Assembly: GCA_017860455.1 (NCBI GenBank)
Contig: JAGDMF010000001.1
Span: 79,127 to 143,126, forward strand
Direction of reading: 5' to 3'
Length of the DNA stretch: 64,000 nucleotides
Source of the DNA: Bacteroidota bacterium
GTDB taxonomy: Bacteria > Bacteroidota > Bacteroidia > Bacteroidales > WCHB1-69
How positions within the stretch are numbered: position 1 is the stretch's first letter; each line of letters begins with the position of its first letter. The position numbers were made by a program, and so were the translations under genes. A model generated the notes under the pieces. That model saw only the letters and a list, made by a program, of their open reading frames with translations. It ran no database searches and had not been told where the DNA came from. Shown here piece by piece: positions 18,376 to 26,884 of this stretch.

Positions 18376-19374
18376 ATGAACATAATAGAACAAATTAAAG
18401 AGAATGCCAAAAAGGCAAACAAAACCATTGTTCTTCCTGAAGGTGAGGAAGAGAGAACCTTAAAAGCTGCTGACATTGTACTCAAAGAAGGGTATGCCAA
18501 CATTGTATTATTAGGTAATACTGCTCAAATTGAAAAGCAAGCATCAGAATGGGGATTACAACATATTTCTAAAGCCAGAATTATTGATCCAATTGCCAAT
18601 CCACAAAAGGAGATGTATGCTCAAATGTTGTGTGAGATCAGAAAAAGCAAAGGGATGCAAATGGAAGAAGCGCTTCGTTTAGTGGAAGATCCATTGTATT
18701 TAGCAACATTATTGATCAAAAACAAAGAGGTGGATGGTGAAGTAGCTGGAGCAAAAAATGCAACAGGAGATGTACTCCGTCCAGCTTTTCAAATTGTTAA
18801 AACTTTACCTGGTGTTTCTGTTGTTTCCGGTGCATTCATCATGGTTTTTAAAGATAAAAAATGGGGTGATGATGGGATTATGGTTTTTGCAGATTGTGCT
18901 GCTACACCAAATCCAAATGAAAGAGAACTGGCTGAAATTGCAGTTGTTTCTGCCAGAACGGCTCAATCTATTGCCAAATTAGATCCAAGAGTTGCTATGT
19001 TGAGTTTCTCTACTAAAGGTTCAGCAAAACATGAGATGGTGGACAAAGTAGTTAATGCAACCCGCATTGCCAAAGAGATGGCTCCTGATTTGAAAATTGA
19101 TGGTGAATTACAAGCTGACGCCGCTATTGTGCCAAGTGTTGGAGCATCTAAAGCACCTGGCAGTGAAATCGCTGGTAAAGCTAATGTATTGGTATTCCCT
19201 ACTTTAGAAGTTGGAAATATTGCTTATAAATTGGTTCAACGTATTGCTGAAGCTGAAGCGGTTGGCCCTATCATGCAGGGAATGGCTGCTCCTATCAATG
19301 ACCTTTCACGCGGATGTTCTGTAGAAGATATCGTTAGTTTAGTTGCTATTACAGCTTGTCAGGCAACAGTTTAA
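18376..19374 (+). CDS. pta: Phosphate acetyltransferase
   Basis: 332 residues, the compact Pta form without the N-terminal regulatory domains of enterobacterial Pta. It interconverts acetyl-CoA and acetyl phosphate, normally paired with acetate kinase to make ATP and acetate. Characteristic blocks: KTIVLPEGEEERTLKAAD, DGEVAGAKNATGDVLRPAFQ, FADCAATPNPNERELAEIA, MLSFSTKGSAKHEMVDKV, DGELQADAAIVPSVG and NVLVFPTLEVGNIAYKLVQR. No ackA lies next to it, which is unusual since the two are often adjacent. A strong intrinsic terminator begins 47 nt after the stop, inside the convergent gene. Confidence 0.95.
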   Translation: MNIIEQIKENAKKANKTIVLPEGEEERTLKAADIVLKEGYANIVLLGNTAQIEKQASEWGLQHISKARIIDPIANPQKEMYAQMLCEIRKSKGMQMEEALRLVEDPLYLATLLIKNKEVDGEVAGAKNATGDVLRPAFQIVKTLPGVSVVSGAFIMVFKDKKWGDDGIMVFADCAATPNPNERELAEIAVVSARTAQSIAKLDPRVAMLSFSTKGSAKHEMVDKVVNATRIAKEMAPDLKIDGELQADAAIVPSVGASKAPGSEIAGKANVLVFPTLEVGNIAYKLVQRIAEAEAVGPIMQGMAAPINDLSRGCSVEDIVSLVAITACQATV

Positions 19375-19381
19375 TACTTGA

Positions 19382-19951
19382 TTATATTTTTATAACTCCG
19401 GTTTCCGTGAGTTGATATTGCTCGCCACTCTCTTTACAGGTGGCGAGTTTTTTTTCATTAAAGGATAACTTATGTCCATATTCACTTACCCAACCTGTTT
19501 GTTTCGCAGGATTTCCAATCATTAAAGCATAATCCGGAACATCTTTGGTAACAACACTTCCTGCGCCAATAAAGGCAAATCTTCCGATGGTATGACCACA
19601 AACAATAGTAGCATTTGCTCCAATGGTGGCTCCTTTTTTAACAAGTGTCTTTTCATATTTATCTTTACGAACAACAGCACTTCTTGGATGGCCCACATTA
19701 GTAAAAACCATGGATGGTCCTAAAAAAACATCATCTTCACATACGACACCCGTATATATGGAAACATTATTCTGGATTTTTACATTGTTTCCCAGAATCA
19801 CAAATGGTGCAATCATCACATTTTGACCAATATTGCAGTTTTCCCCAATAACAGAATCGGGCATAATATGACAAAAATGCCATATTTTAGTTCCTTTTCC
19901 GATGTGGCATCCCTCATCAATGTAAGAAGATTCGTGAACAAAGTAATCCAT
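19382..19951 (-). CDS. Left-handed beta-helix N-acetyltransferase (WbpD/FdtC-like)
   Basis: About 189 residues from the ATG at 19951; a longer frame would begin with a TTG inside the promoter box. Hexapeptide repeats run from about residue 10 to 150 ([57 protein letters not shown]). The order [11 protein letters not shown]...IWHFCHI...NVGHPRSAV is typical of sugar N-acetyltransferases that acetylate the 3-amino group of UDP- or dTDP-amino sugars for O-antigen or S-layer glycans. No other glycan genes flank it, so the substrate is inferred from family only. The last about 20 codons also contain the pta terminator. Confidence 0.85.
   Translation of the reverse strand: MDYFVHESSYIDEGCHIGKGTKIWHFCHIMPDSVIGENCNIGQNVMIAPFVILGNNVKIQNNVSIYTGVVCEDDVFLGPSMVFTNVGHPRSAVVRKDKYEKTLVKKGATIGANATIVCGHTIGRFAFIGAGSVVTKDVPDYALMIGNPAKQTGWVSEYGHKLSFNEKKLATCKESGEQYQLTETGVIKI
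19421..19455 (+). terminator. Intrinsic terminator of pta, inside a convergent coding region
   Basis: Perfect 8-bp stem CTCGCCAC (19421-19428) / GTGGCGAG (19440-19447), loop of 11 nt, then eight T (19448-19455). It lies 47 nt after the pta stop and within the C-terminal codons of the minus-strand acetyltransferase. Confidence 0.85.
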
Positions 19952-19975
19952 AATCCAAGAATTTATTAGATAACG

Positions 19976-19983
19976 CAAAAATA
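19976..19983 (-). promoter_or_regulatory. -7 promoter box for the hexapeptide acetyltransferase
   Basis: TATTTTTG on the minus strand, 24 nt before the ATG at 19951. It overlaps the upstream TTG and so decides the start. Confidence 0.55.
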
Positions 19984-20101
19984 GTAAAAAAAGTGGGTAT
20001 GTATCAATAGAATATTTTAAAAGTGATCAAACAAATTAGTGTATTCATAAGAAAAATTTAATTACCGCTTTTTCGCAATTTAATTAGGAATGTAATTTTT
20101 T

Positions 20102-20722
20102 TCAGAATCTGTAGTTAAATCCATAGTGCCAATTGTACATACTATAATATTTGTTATGAGAATAACCATATTCAATAAAAACTCCCACTTTTTTGAACAA
20201 GTATAATGAAAAACCAATCTTTGCACTTAAGTCAATAAAATGATCATTTTTTGTAAAAACATTTTGATAGCTATTTTTAAAATCTGACACCAAGCCAAAA
20301 TTTCCTGCAACATACAAATCGAATCGGGGAATATTCGACTTGAAGAAAAGGGGTACTAAAAATATTTTTGAAGATAATCCATATTGCCAACAGTTTTTTG
20401 AACCATAAAACAAAGAATTAAATGTGTTTATTTGAGTTGAATCATCATAAATTTGTTCATTAATTTCTTCCTGATACCTTCCGATTCTTCCATATCCACC
20501 AATGCTAATAAATTCTAGAATTTTATAATTGTATTGAATATTAAAAACTTGCATATCACTTTTAAACTGAACAAATTTAAAATTTTCTTTAGTTTGCATA
20601 TAGTTAAAATCATACTTTGAGTAAGAAAAATCAATTATATGATTAAACTTCAAGGAATCTCTTGAATACACTGAAATAAATGTAAAAATAAAAATAGAAA
20701 AGATAAAAATTTTAATTTTCAT
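20102..20722 (-). CDS. Small outer-membrane beta-barrel-like protein
   Basis: About 206 residues from the ATG at 20722, which overlaps the last 11 nt of the TonB receptor gene. A signal peptide (MKIKIFIFSIFIFTFISVYS) is followed by alternating aromatic/polar strands (IDFSYSKYDFNYM, FISIGGYGRIGRY, FDLYVAGNFGL, VGVFIEYGYSHNKYY) and a terminal Phe (YGFNYRF), the pattern of an 8- to 10-stranded outer-membrane barrel. Third gene of the DUF4249/TonB receptor operon, so probably an accessory of that receptor. No closer family recognised. Confidence 0.75.
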   Translation of the reverse strand: MKIKIFIFSIFIFTFISVYSRDSLKFNHIIDFSYSKYDFNYMQTKENFKFVQFKSDMQVFNIQYNYKILEFISIGGYGRIGRYQEEINEQIYDDSTQINTFNSLFYGSKNCWQYGLSSKIFLVPLFFKSNIPRFDLYVAGNFGLVSDFKNSYQNVFTKNDHFIDLSAKIGFSLYLFKKVGVFIEYGYSHNKYYSMYNWHYGFNYRF

Positions 20723-23111
20723 AGTACAGCCATTTCTTAAATTTACTCTCATTGAATTTTTTGAATTGAATTTTAGGTTTATTCGTTTGATCGAAAAAAA
20801 CTTTATATGAGAAGGAAGGAATTATTGGGAAATAGCAAATTTGATATAGATTGAGAGGTAAAATTGAATTATCAAATGTATTATGATAAATTTCTGAAGT
20901 TGGGTTGTTGTTATAGTAATAATAGTAAGGATTTTTTCGATTATAAACGTTGTAAATACTGAAACTCCATATCGATTTTCTATTATTTTTATTGTAATAT
21001 GTATAATTCAAAGAAATATCCAATCTATGATAGTTTTTTAATCTCTCACTATTTTTTTCGCCATAAATCAAAGTTTGAATAAATCCATCTTCAGTAAGTG
21101 AAATTTGTTTACCTAAAACTGGTGTGTAAGGCAATCCTGTTTGGAATGTCCAATAAAGATTAAGTTGAATTTTACTTGAAATTTGATAAAATAATGTAAT
21201 TGAAAAATCGTGAGGTCTATCGAAATCAAAAGCATACACTTTTCCGTTATTTATATGTTCATATTGTCTTGTGGTCTTGGAATAGGTGTACGAAACTGAA
21301 GTTTGAATTTTTTTAAATTTTAATTTTGTATAAAATTCTATTCCAACTGATTTTCCAACACCATTTTTTTCAATTTTAGACAACCAATAATCATCCCCTT
21401 TTATAATAGAATATCCTTCTTTATAAGAACAAAGGTTTTGCATATCTTTATAATAAAAAAGAATACTGGATTGTTGACGATTATTAAAAAAAACACCTTC
21501 CCATCCAATAGAGTAGTGATTTGCAGATGAAGGTTTAAAATTATTATCAGCCGGAAACCAAATTTCGTTTTGTATGATACTAGCTCCAGATAACAATAAG
21601 TGATTATTTTGTGTAGTTTTGGAATACGCTATAAAAAAAGTATGGTTTTTAGAAAGGTTTAATTTAATATTTACTCTTGGTTCTAATGAAAAATTATAAT
21701 ATTTGTTATTTATAAAAGAGGTTAATCTTGCTCCTATGTTAAATAAGAGTAGTTTTTTTATTTTTATTTCATTATTCAAGAATATTACATTTTCACCAAT
21801 AAAATCGATTTGTTTAGAAGATTCATTATTATTCAATTCCATATAAATTGGTACATATTTTTTCAAACAAGATTCTATTCCAAAATAGAGATTCCAAAAC
21901 CCGGTTGCATCATATTTAATATGAATTCTTGAAGAAAAATCATCAACAGATGATATGAATTTCAAATTGTAATTAACTTTGTCTGTATCCTGACGAATGG
22001 TATAATAAACATTATCTTTCGCTCTATATTTTGTATAAGAAGCCCCTAAGATTAAAAATAGTTTTGGACTTACAATTGACTTCCATTGAACAGAAGAAAG
22101 CACATTCCCCCATATATGAGTACTGTTGTGATTAATAATATCATTATTGTATCCATCATTTTTTTTTCTGAAGTTTAAATAATCATCTCCATAATATAAA
22201 TTATAGCTTATTACATTTTTATCATTTGGTTTCCAAGTGTATTTTCCGTTAATATCATGAAACCCGTATAGCATGTAGACACTATTTCCTTCTGTAGATG
22301 TTGCTAAAAGTAATAATGGTTCAATCAATGTTTTCCTGGCAGTAATAATGAAGCTTGATTTATATTTACTTATTGGACCTTCTATAGCGAATGATAAATC
22401 TGTTAATCCGATTGAATAATTACCGTTCAATTCTTTATTATTTCCCTCTTTTTGAGTAATATCTATAAAGGAAGAAATTTTACCTCCAAATTTTGCAGGG
22501 AAATCTCCCTTATAAACATCAATACTATTGATAATATCAGGATTAAAAACAGAAAAAAAACCGGCTAAGTGGTTTACATATAAGACGGGAACATTGTCAA
22601 ACAAGTACATATTTTGCCCTGGATCTCCACCTCTTATCAACAAGGTGCTACTTCCTTCTTTAGGACCACTTATTCCGGGTAATGTTTGTAATGCTCTTCC
22701 AATATCTACTTTTCCTCCCAACGAAGGAATGTTTTCTATTTCATTAATCAATAACGTGCTTTTATTAGCTTGGTTTATGGGCTTTGCAGTAATTTCATAT
22801 TCATTTAATTTTAAACTCTGTTCTAGGTAAATTGTAAAATAATTTTTGGATTTTGGAAGTATTATAGTATCAATAGTAGTGTATCCCAAATATGAAAATT
22901 TTAATGTACATGGTATCTGAACAACTAAACTGAAATAACCATTATTGTCAGTATAAGTTCCCATTTTATTTATACTATCTAATATTGTTGCACCGATTAG
23001 AACTTCACCTGATCTTATATCTTTAACAACACCATTAATTTGTATACTGTTTTGCGAAAATAATAGATTGACTGATAGTAAAAAAATAAATATAAAGAGT
23101 GTCCTTTTCAT
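20712..23111 (-). CDS. TonB-dependent receptor paired with a DUF4249 lipoprotein
   Basis: 799 residues. Signal peptide (about 1-19), carboxypeptidase-regulatory-like domain (about 22-105: INGVVKDIRSGEVLIGAT, NGYFSLVVQIPCTLKFSYLG), plug domain (about 130-240: ALQTLPGISGPKEGSSTLLI, RGGDPGQNMYLFDNVPVLY, INSIDVYKGDFPAKFGGKI), then a 22-strand-type barrel with abundant Tyr and Asn. Located in the outer membrane. The DUF4249 gene 11 nt upstream is a characteristic partner of this receptor subfamily. The imported ligand is unknown. Compared with the 4196-7960 receptor it is shorter and has a different partner, so the two loci are not duplicates. Confidence 0.93.
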   Translation of the reverse strand: MKRTLFIFIFLLSVNLLFSQNSIQINGVVKDIRSGEVLIGATILDSINKMGTYTDNNGYFSLVVQIPCTLKFSYLGYTTIDTIILPKSKNYFTIYLEQSLKLNEYEITAKPINQANKSTLLINEIENIPSLGGKVDIGRALQTLPGISGPKEGSSTLLIRGGDPGQNMYLFDNVPVLYVNHLAGFFSVFNPDIINSIDVYKGDFPAKFGGKISSFIDITQKEGNNKELNGNYSIGLTDLSFAIEGPISKYKSSFIITARKTLIEPLLLLATSTEGNSVYMLYGFHDINGKYTWKPNDKNVISYNLYYGDDYLNFRKKNDGYNNDIINHNSTHIWGNVLSSVQWKSIVSPKLFLILGASYTKYRAKDNVYYTIRQDTDKVNYNLKFISSVDDFSSRIHIKYDATGFWNLYFGIESCLKKYVPIYMELNNNESSKQIDFIGENVIFLNNEIKIKKLLLFNIGARLTSFINNKYYNFSLEPRVNIKLNLSKNHTFFIAYSKTTQNNHLLLSGASIIQNEIWFPADNNFKPSSANHYSIGWEGVFFNNRQQSSILFYYKDMQNLCSYKEGYSIIKGDDYWLSKIEKNGVGKSVGIEFYTKLKFKKIQTSVSYTYSKTTRQYEHINNGKVYAFDFDRPHDFSITLFYQISSKIQLNLYWTFQTGLPYTPVLGKQISLTEDGFIQTLIYGEKNSERLKNYHRLDISLNYTYYNKNNRKSIWSFSIYNVYNRKNPYYYYYNNNPTSEIYHNTFDNSILPLNLYQICYFPIIPSFSYKVFFDQTNKPKIQFKKFNESKFKKWLYYEN

Positions 23112-23122
23112 ATTATATCAGA

Positions 23123-23998
23123 TTATGGAATGATTGTATCTGATAGGAAATAGGAATACCCTGCAAAAATTCCATAAGTTCCTTGAATATTTGAATAAAT
23201 ATTTGAATAAGTTGGTGTATTATCAAAATTAGGATATATACCTTGTTGATAAATGTACATACTCTTTAAATATTGATAATAATTATAGCTTATTGATCTT
23301 AATTCAACCTGAATTGGTTTAAAAATGGGTTGATAATTTGAAAATGATGTAGCAGTATAATTTACAGTCATATTATAACTATTTCCATTAAAATTTTCAT
23401 TACTAAATACTAAGATTGGTAAACCTTCACTAATTAACACAGGATCAGTAAATTGGGCTAAGTTGACGTAACTATTTTCATTTTCATTTACTTCTTTAAT
23501 TATTAGTTGATAATATTTTCTTTCATTTTCCTGATTTTCAATCTTAACTGTTATCGAAGAGTATAATTCACCTTCATCAGTAATTCCGGCAATTTTGACA
23601 TGTTTTATATTTGAAATAATCTGTTTTTTGGGTAAAAAATCAGAACAATAATATGTTCCTTGATTAGGAACAGTTATTTCACAAGAATATTTATGATTTT
23701 CTTCTAATAAATCACTAGACGAATAACAACCTTCCCCTATATAAATGAGGTTTTCTACATATTGATCATCTTTATACATCTTTATGGATGCATTTTCAAT
23801 ATTTTGGAATGTAGTATCATTCATTTTTGCAGTAAAAGAAACATGAATAATCAATTCTTGTTGAGAAGAGAAAATTGAATTAATGACTACCTTTTGAATA
23901 TCCGGAAATTGATCTTGAACCAAGTCCCGACAAGAGATTAACACTGAGATTATTCCCAGATAAATAAAAATTTTATACACAATTGTAAAATGTTTCAT
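23123..23998 (-). CDS. DUF4249 lipoprotein
   Basis: 291 residues. The lipoprotein signal has lipobox LISC (Cys23). The following RDLVQDQFPDIQKVVINSIF, then the ENASIKMYKDDQYVENLIY and YSCEITVPNQGTYYCSDFLP segments, fit the DUF4249 family, which is nearly always encoded next to a TonB-dependent receptor in Bacteroidota. The two Ig-like beta domains suggest a surface-exposed lipoprotein that may help the receptor capture ligand. First gene of a three-gene operon with a -7 box at 24109-24116. Confidence 0.85.
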   Translation of the reverse strand: MKHFTIVYKIFIYLGIISVLISCRDLVQDQFPDIQKVVINSIFSSQQELIIHVSFTAKMNDTTFQNIENASIKMYKDDQYVENLIYIGEGCYSSSDLLEENHKYSCEITVPNQGTYYCSDFLPKKQIISNIKHVKIAGITDEGELYSSITVKIENQENERKYYQLIIKEVNENENSYVNLAQFTDPVLISEGLPILVFSNENFNGNSYNMTVNYTATSFSNYQPIFKPIQVELRSISYNYYQYLKSMYIYQQGIYPNFDNTPTYSNIYSNIQGTYGIFAGYSYFLSDTIIP

Positions 23999-24108
23999 TT
24001 TATTTTCAAACTGTTTTTCAAATTAAAAAAAATTAACAAGTATTGATAACTTTCTAAATGATAAAAACAAATAAAAAAGGATGTAAAAATTCCATTCGTT
24101 TTATTTTG

Positions 24109-24116
24109 CAAATATA
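24109..24116 (-). promoter_or_regulatory. -7 promoter box for the DUF4249/TonB receptor operon
   Basis: TATATTTG on the minus strand, about 110 nt upstream of the DUF4249 ATG, leaving a long AT-rich leader in which no riboswitch or clear operator is visible. Confidence 0.45.
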
Positions 24117-24171
24117 TTTAATTTTTTGAATTTAATATCAATGCAATACAATTTATTATCATTTTTTTAAT

Positions 24172-24179
24172 TACTTTTG
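24172..24179 (+). promoter_or_regulatory. -7 promoter box for the thioesterase
   Basis: TACTTTTG, 44 nt upstream of the ATG at 24224. Confidence 0.5.
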
Positions 24180-24223
24180 ATAAACAATTTTCAAATTGTT
24201 AACATTCTAAATATCAATATTTT

Positions 24224-24664
24224 ATGGAAAATAAAGTTATAATACCGGTTTGGACTGATACCGTTCGTTTAGTAAAAAGTGAAGATTTGAATCACCATGG
24301 AACTCTATTTGCCGGGAGAACGGCTGAGTGGTTTGTTGAGTCAGGTTTTGTGTCTGCAGCAGCAATCATTAATCCTAAACATGTGGTGTGTTTAAAAATT
24401 CACGGTATGTATTTTACGAAACCGGTTGGACCAGGTCAAATATTAAAATTCTCTTCGAAAATTGTATTTGCAGGTAAAAGTAGTATGGTGGCTTACATCA
24501 AGGTTACAACGGGTATTGATAATGAATCGTTTGTAAACGGGTTTATCACCTTTATTCATGTTGATGAAACAACCAATGCTACACCACATGGTCTTGTTAT
24601 TGAACCTCAAACGGAAGAAGAAAAAGCTTTATATAATCAAGCCAGAGAATTGAGAAAAAGCTAA
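24224..24664 (+). CDS. Acyl-CoA thioesterase (hotdog fold)
   Basis: 146 residues, a single hotdog domain. DLNHHGTLFAGRTAEWFVES is the conserved substrate-binding helix region (Asn/His/Gly, with a catalytic acidic residue on the helix). Later strands (KIHGMYFTKPVGPGQIL, MVAYIKVTTG, NGFITFIHVDE) complete the fold. The family (YciA/BACH type) hydrolyses medium- to long-chain acyl-CoA to free fatty acid and CoA in the cytoplasm. Single-gene unit ended by a hairpin terminator. Confidence 0.87.
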   Translation: MENKVIIPVWTDTVRLVKSEDLNHHGTLFAGRTAEWFVESGFVSAAAIINPKHVVCLKIHGMYFTKPVGPGQILKFSSKIVFAGKSSMVAYIKVTTGIDNESFVNGFITFIHVDETTNATPHGLVIEPQTEEEKALYNQARELRKS

Positions 24665-24697
24665 GAGTTCATTATTTAAATGAACCCTTATTTTTTT
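24663..24697 (+). terminator. Intrinsic terminator of the thioesterase gene
   Basis: Stem GTTCATT (24667-24673) / AATGAAC with extra AAG/CTT pairs outside one mismatch, followed by an AT-rich T-tract to 24697. It overlaps both convergent gene ends and may act in both directions. Confidence 0.7.
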
Positions 24698-25458
24698 ACC
24701 AATATATAGCTAAAGTAAACATACTCCTGGTTTTTAATTTTTCTATAGGTTTCTGAATCTATAGCACCTGAAAAATTTAAAGCAACTTTATGTAAGAAGA
24801 AAGGTGTCAGTTTTTTAACCAAATCTCTTCTTCTTTGATCATCTTGATTTAATGCTTCTATTACTTGATTATTGATGTTTTTTTCGTGTATAATCTTCAT
24901 ACCACATTGGGCCAATTCTTGTTTAAATTTTTCCATTTCGTAATCAAAACGAAAATCTGTATATAGAAAATGGCCATTAGGTCTTAAAATTCTATGAACT
25001 TCACTTAAAAATGATTTATTATCGGGATATCTATGTGAAGATTCCACATTTAAAACAACATCAACAGATTCATTATTCAAATTTAACTTTTGGGCATCTC
25101 CCTGTAAAAACTTAAGATTGGGATGTTTGTGATGTTTGGCCGAAAATTCTATTGCTTTCATCTCTAAATCAATCCCTAAGGCAGATTTGGGGTTGAAAGT
25201 TTGAGTTAAATAAGAGATTCCACCACCTCTTCCGGATCCAATTTCAACAATATCTTTTTGATTCAGAGGAACATGTTTTGTAAAATGGTGATAAAGCTGG
25301 ATGGAGTACCTATTGGATTCATGATGATGATCTAAATGAATATGATCGTCTGGATCGTGATATCCATAATTCATAAGTTGAATTTCTGCTTTTTTGTCCA
25401 CCAGGCTTACATACCAGTACCACCATCTGAACATCATTTCTTTCAGGTAAGATTTCAT
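24688..25458 (-). CDS. Class I SAM-dependent methyltransferase
   Basis: About 256 residues from the ATG at 25458, which leaves a 32-nt gap to the upstream stop. A longer frame to 25530 would overlap the acyltransferase. Motif I is DIVEIGSGRGGGISYL, motif II/post-I acidic residue lies in ALGIDLEMKAIEF, and motifs III-IV read NLKFLQGDAQKL and SVDVVLNVESSHRY. The layout resembles small-molecule or lipid methyltransferases (sterol and phthiotriol types). Its position downstream of a lysophospholipid-type acyltransferase hints at a lipid substrate, an inference only. Confidence 0.82.
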   Translation of the reverse strand: MKSYLKEMMFRWWYWYVSLVDKKAEIQLMNYGYHDPDDHIHLDHHHESNRYSIQLYHHFTKHVPLNQKDIVEIGSGRGGGISYLTQTFNPKSALGIDLEMKAIEFSAKHHKHPNLKFLQGDAQKLNLNNESVDVVLNVESSHRYPDNKSFLSEVHRILRPNGHFLYTDFRFDYEMEKFKQELAQCGMKIIHEKNINNQVIEALNQDDQRRRDLVKKLTPFFLHKVALNFSGAIDSETYRKIKNQEYVYFSYILVKK

Positions 25459-25490
25459 AAAAAATATTGAGTTAGTTAATAAATGTCGTT

Positions 25491-26312
25491 TTATAAACCA
25501 TAAACGATATCTCTCACTTTTTGAGCCCAAGAATAATGATTATTGGATTTGTCAAATGTTTGATACGAAATGGGTTTGCCAATTTTTACATGAATTGTTT
25601 TGCCTCGTTTTTTAAACATTTCACGCGTTAATAAACTTAATTCCAAATTAAGCTTAATGCCGAATACCTTTCTTAATACAAAAATGGTATAAAAAAGAAT
25701 TGAATTTCTTCCATAAAAATGGAAAGGAACAATATCTCTTTGGCACGAAACTGCTTTCCCTATAAAGCTTTTTTGCCAGGGAGCATCCTGAATTTTCCAA
25801 TGATATAAACGGGAAACCTCTCCTGCAGGGAAATGGGTCATAGGAGAATCAGATTCATATATTTTTTCAAGAGCTAAAATATATTCTCTTGAGGTTCTAT
25901 CATATACGTTTACTGATGCAATTAAGGGTTTCAGTTGTGGAATAAATGTAAACGCATCATTGCCTATCGCTTTTAAAGTTCCGTATTTTTTACAGACGGT
26001 ATGGGTTAATATTAATCCATCGATCACCCCAAACGGATGGTTGGCAACAAAAAAGCATTTACCATGCTCCGGCAAATGCTCTAAACCTTCTATTTCAATT
26101 TTTATTTGGAACTCTTCAATCACCTTTTCCAGAAAAGTAACTTCAGACGTATCTGAATACTTATTCATTATTCTATTCATTTCATCCTCTTTCATAAACC
26201 AGGAAATAAGACGAAACATAAATTTGGGAAGTTTTTTTAAAAACATTGAATCACTTTCCAAAATTTTACTTTCGATATCCAAATACTTCACTTTGATTTC
26301 ATTAGAAGACAT
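25491..26312 (-). CDS. Lysophospholipid acyltransferase-family protein
   Basis: 273 residues. The acyltransferase signature is FVANHPFGVIDGLIL (catalytic His and Asp). The substrate-binding block is MTHFPAGEVSRLYHW, and QRDIVPFHFYGRNSILFY follows. The NHPFGxxDG form is that of the COG3176-like hemolysin/ornithine-lipid acyltransferase group rather than classical PlsC. It transfers an acyl chain to a lysolipid or amino-acid lipid at the cytoplasmic membrane face. Followed by a methyltransferase gene, probably in one operon. Promoter box at 26370-26377. Confidence 0.85.
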   Translation of the reverse strand: MSSNEIKVKYLDIESKILESDSMFLKKLPKFMFRLISWFMKEDEMNRIMNKYSDTSEVTFLEKVIEEFQIKIEIEGLEHLPEHGKCFFVANHPFGVIDGLILTHTVCKKYGTLKAIGNDAFTFIPQLKPLIASVNVYDRTSREYILALEKIYESDSPMTHFPAGEVSRLYHWKIQDAPWQKSFIGKAVSCQRDIVPFHFYGRNSILFYTIFVLRKVFGIKLNLELSLLTREMFKKRGKTIHVKIGKPISYQTFDKSNNHYSWAQKVRDIVYGL

Positions 26313-26369
26313 AATTATGATGTTTTTGAATAATTAATTAATTGATTGCGGTTTTCAAAAGGTACACCA

Positions 26370-26377
26370 CAAAAATA
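26370..26377 (-). promoter_or_regulatory. -7 promoter box for the acyltransferase/methyltransferase pair
   Basis: TATTTTTG on the minus strand, 57 nt upstream of the ATG at 26312. Confidence 0.5.
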
Positions 26378-26415
26378 CGAAAAAAAATTAAAATAAATTA
26401 AAGTTTTGAAAACTA

Positions 26416-26774
26416 GTAGGGCAAAGGGCAAAAGGCAAAGGGCGAAGGACAAACTTTTCAGGTTTTGGGTTTTGGGTTTTGGATTTTGGATTTTGGGTTT
26501 TGGGTATTGGGTTTTGGGTTTAAGGTATCAGGTTTTAGGTTTTAGGTTTTAGGTTTTAGGTTTTAAATGTTAATTGTTACTTGTTACTTGTTACTTGTTA
26601 CCTATTACCTGTTACCTGTTACCTGTTACTTGTTACCTGATACTTATTACCTATTACCTATTACCTATTACCTGTTACCTGTTACTTGTTACCTGTTACT
26701 TGTTACCTATTACCTGTTACCTATTACCTGTTACCTGTTACCTGTTACCTATTACTTGTTACCTATTACTTGTT
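26416..26774. repeat. Heptamer microsatellite array between the acyltransferase and sufC
   Basis: The 572-bp intergenic region is filled by four repeat blocks: GGGCAAAGG-type units (about 26418-26450), TTTTGGG units (about 26463-26522), TTTTAGG units (about 26530-26566), and RTTACYT units (about 26575-26774, roughly 28 copies of 7 bp with C/T and G/A variants). Open frames across it are artefacts of the 7-bp period. The flanks hold divergent promoters for the acyltransferase and sufC. Confidence 0.9.
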
Positions 26775-26814
26775 GGTTTATCGTTTTTTTCAATCTGATC
26801 TATTTACATTTTCT

Positions 26815-26847
26815 TTTGAATCATTCCAAAAATCTAATGTATATTTG
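26815..26847 (+). promoter_or_regulatory. Promoter of sufCD
   Basis: -33 TTTG (26815-26818), 21-nt spacer, -7 TATATTTG (26840-26847); a good match to the Bacteroidota consensus. The sufC ATG is 38 nt downstream. Confidence 0.65.
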
Positions 26848-26884
26848 CAGTTCTAAATATTAATACAATAAAATATAACATAAT

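Noticed and set aside
26463..26522. TTTTGGG units resembling telomere repeats
   Set aside because: One block of a larger intergenic array in the middle of a bacterial contig; no sign of a linear end.
26567..26863. Open reading frames of about 75-98 codons with repeated Leu-Leu-Pro-Val-Thr-Cys-Tyr
   Set aside because: They are translations of the RTTACYT 7-bp repeat in several frames and have no independent coding signal.
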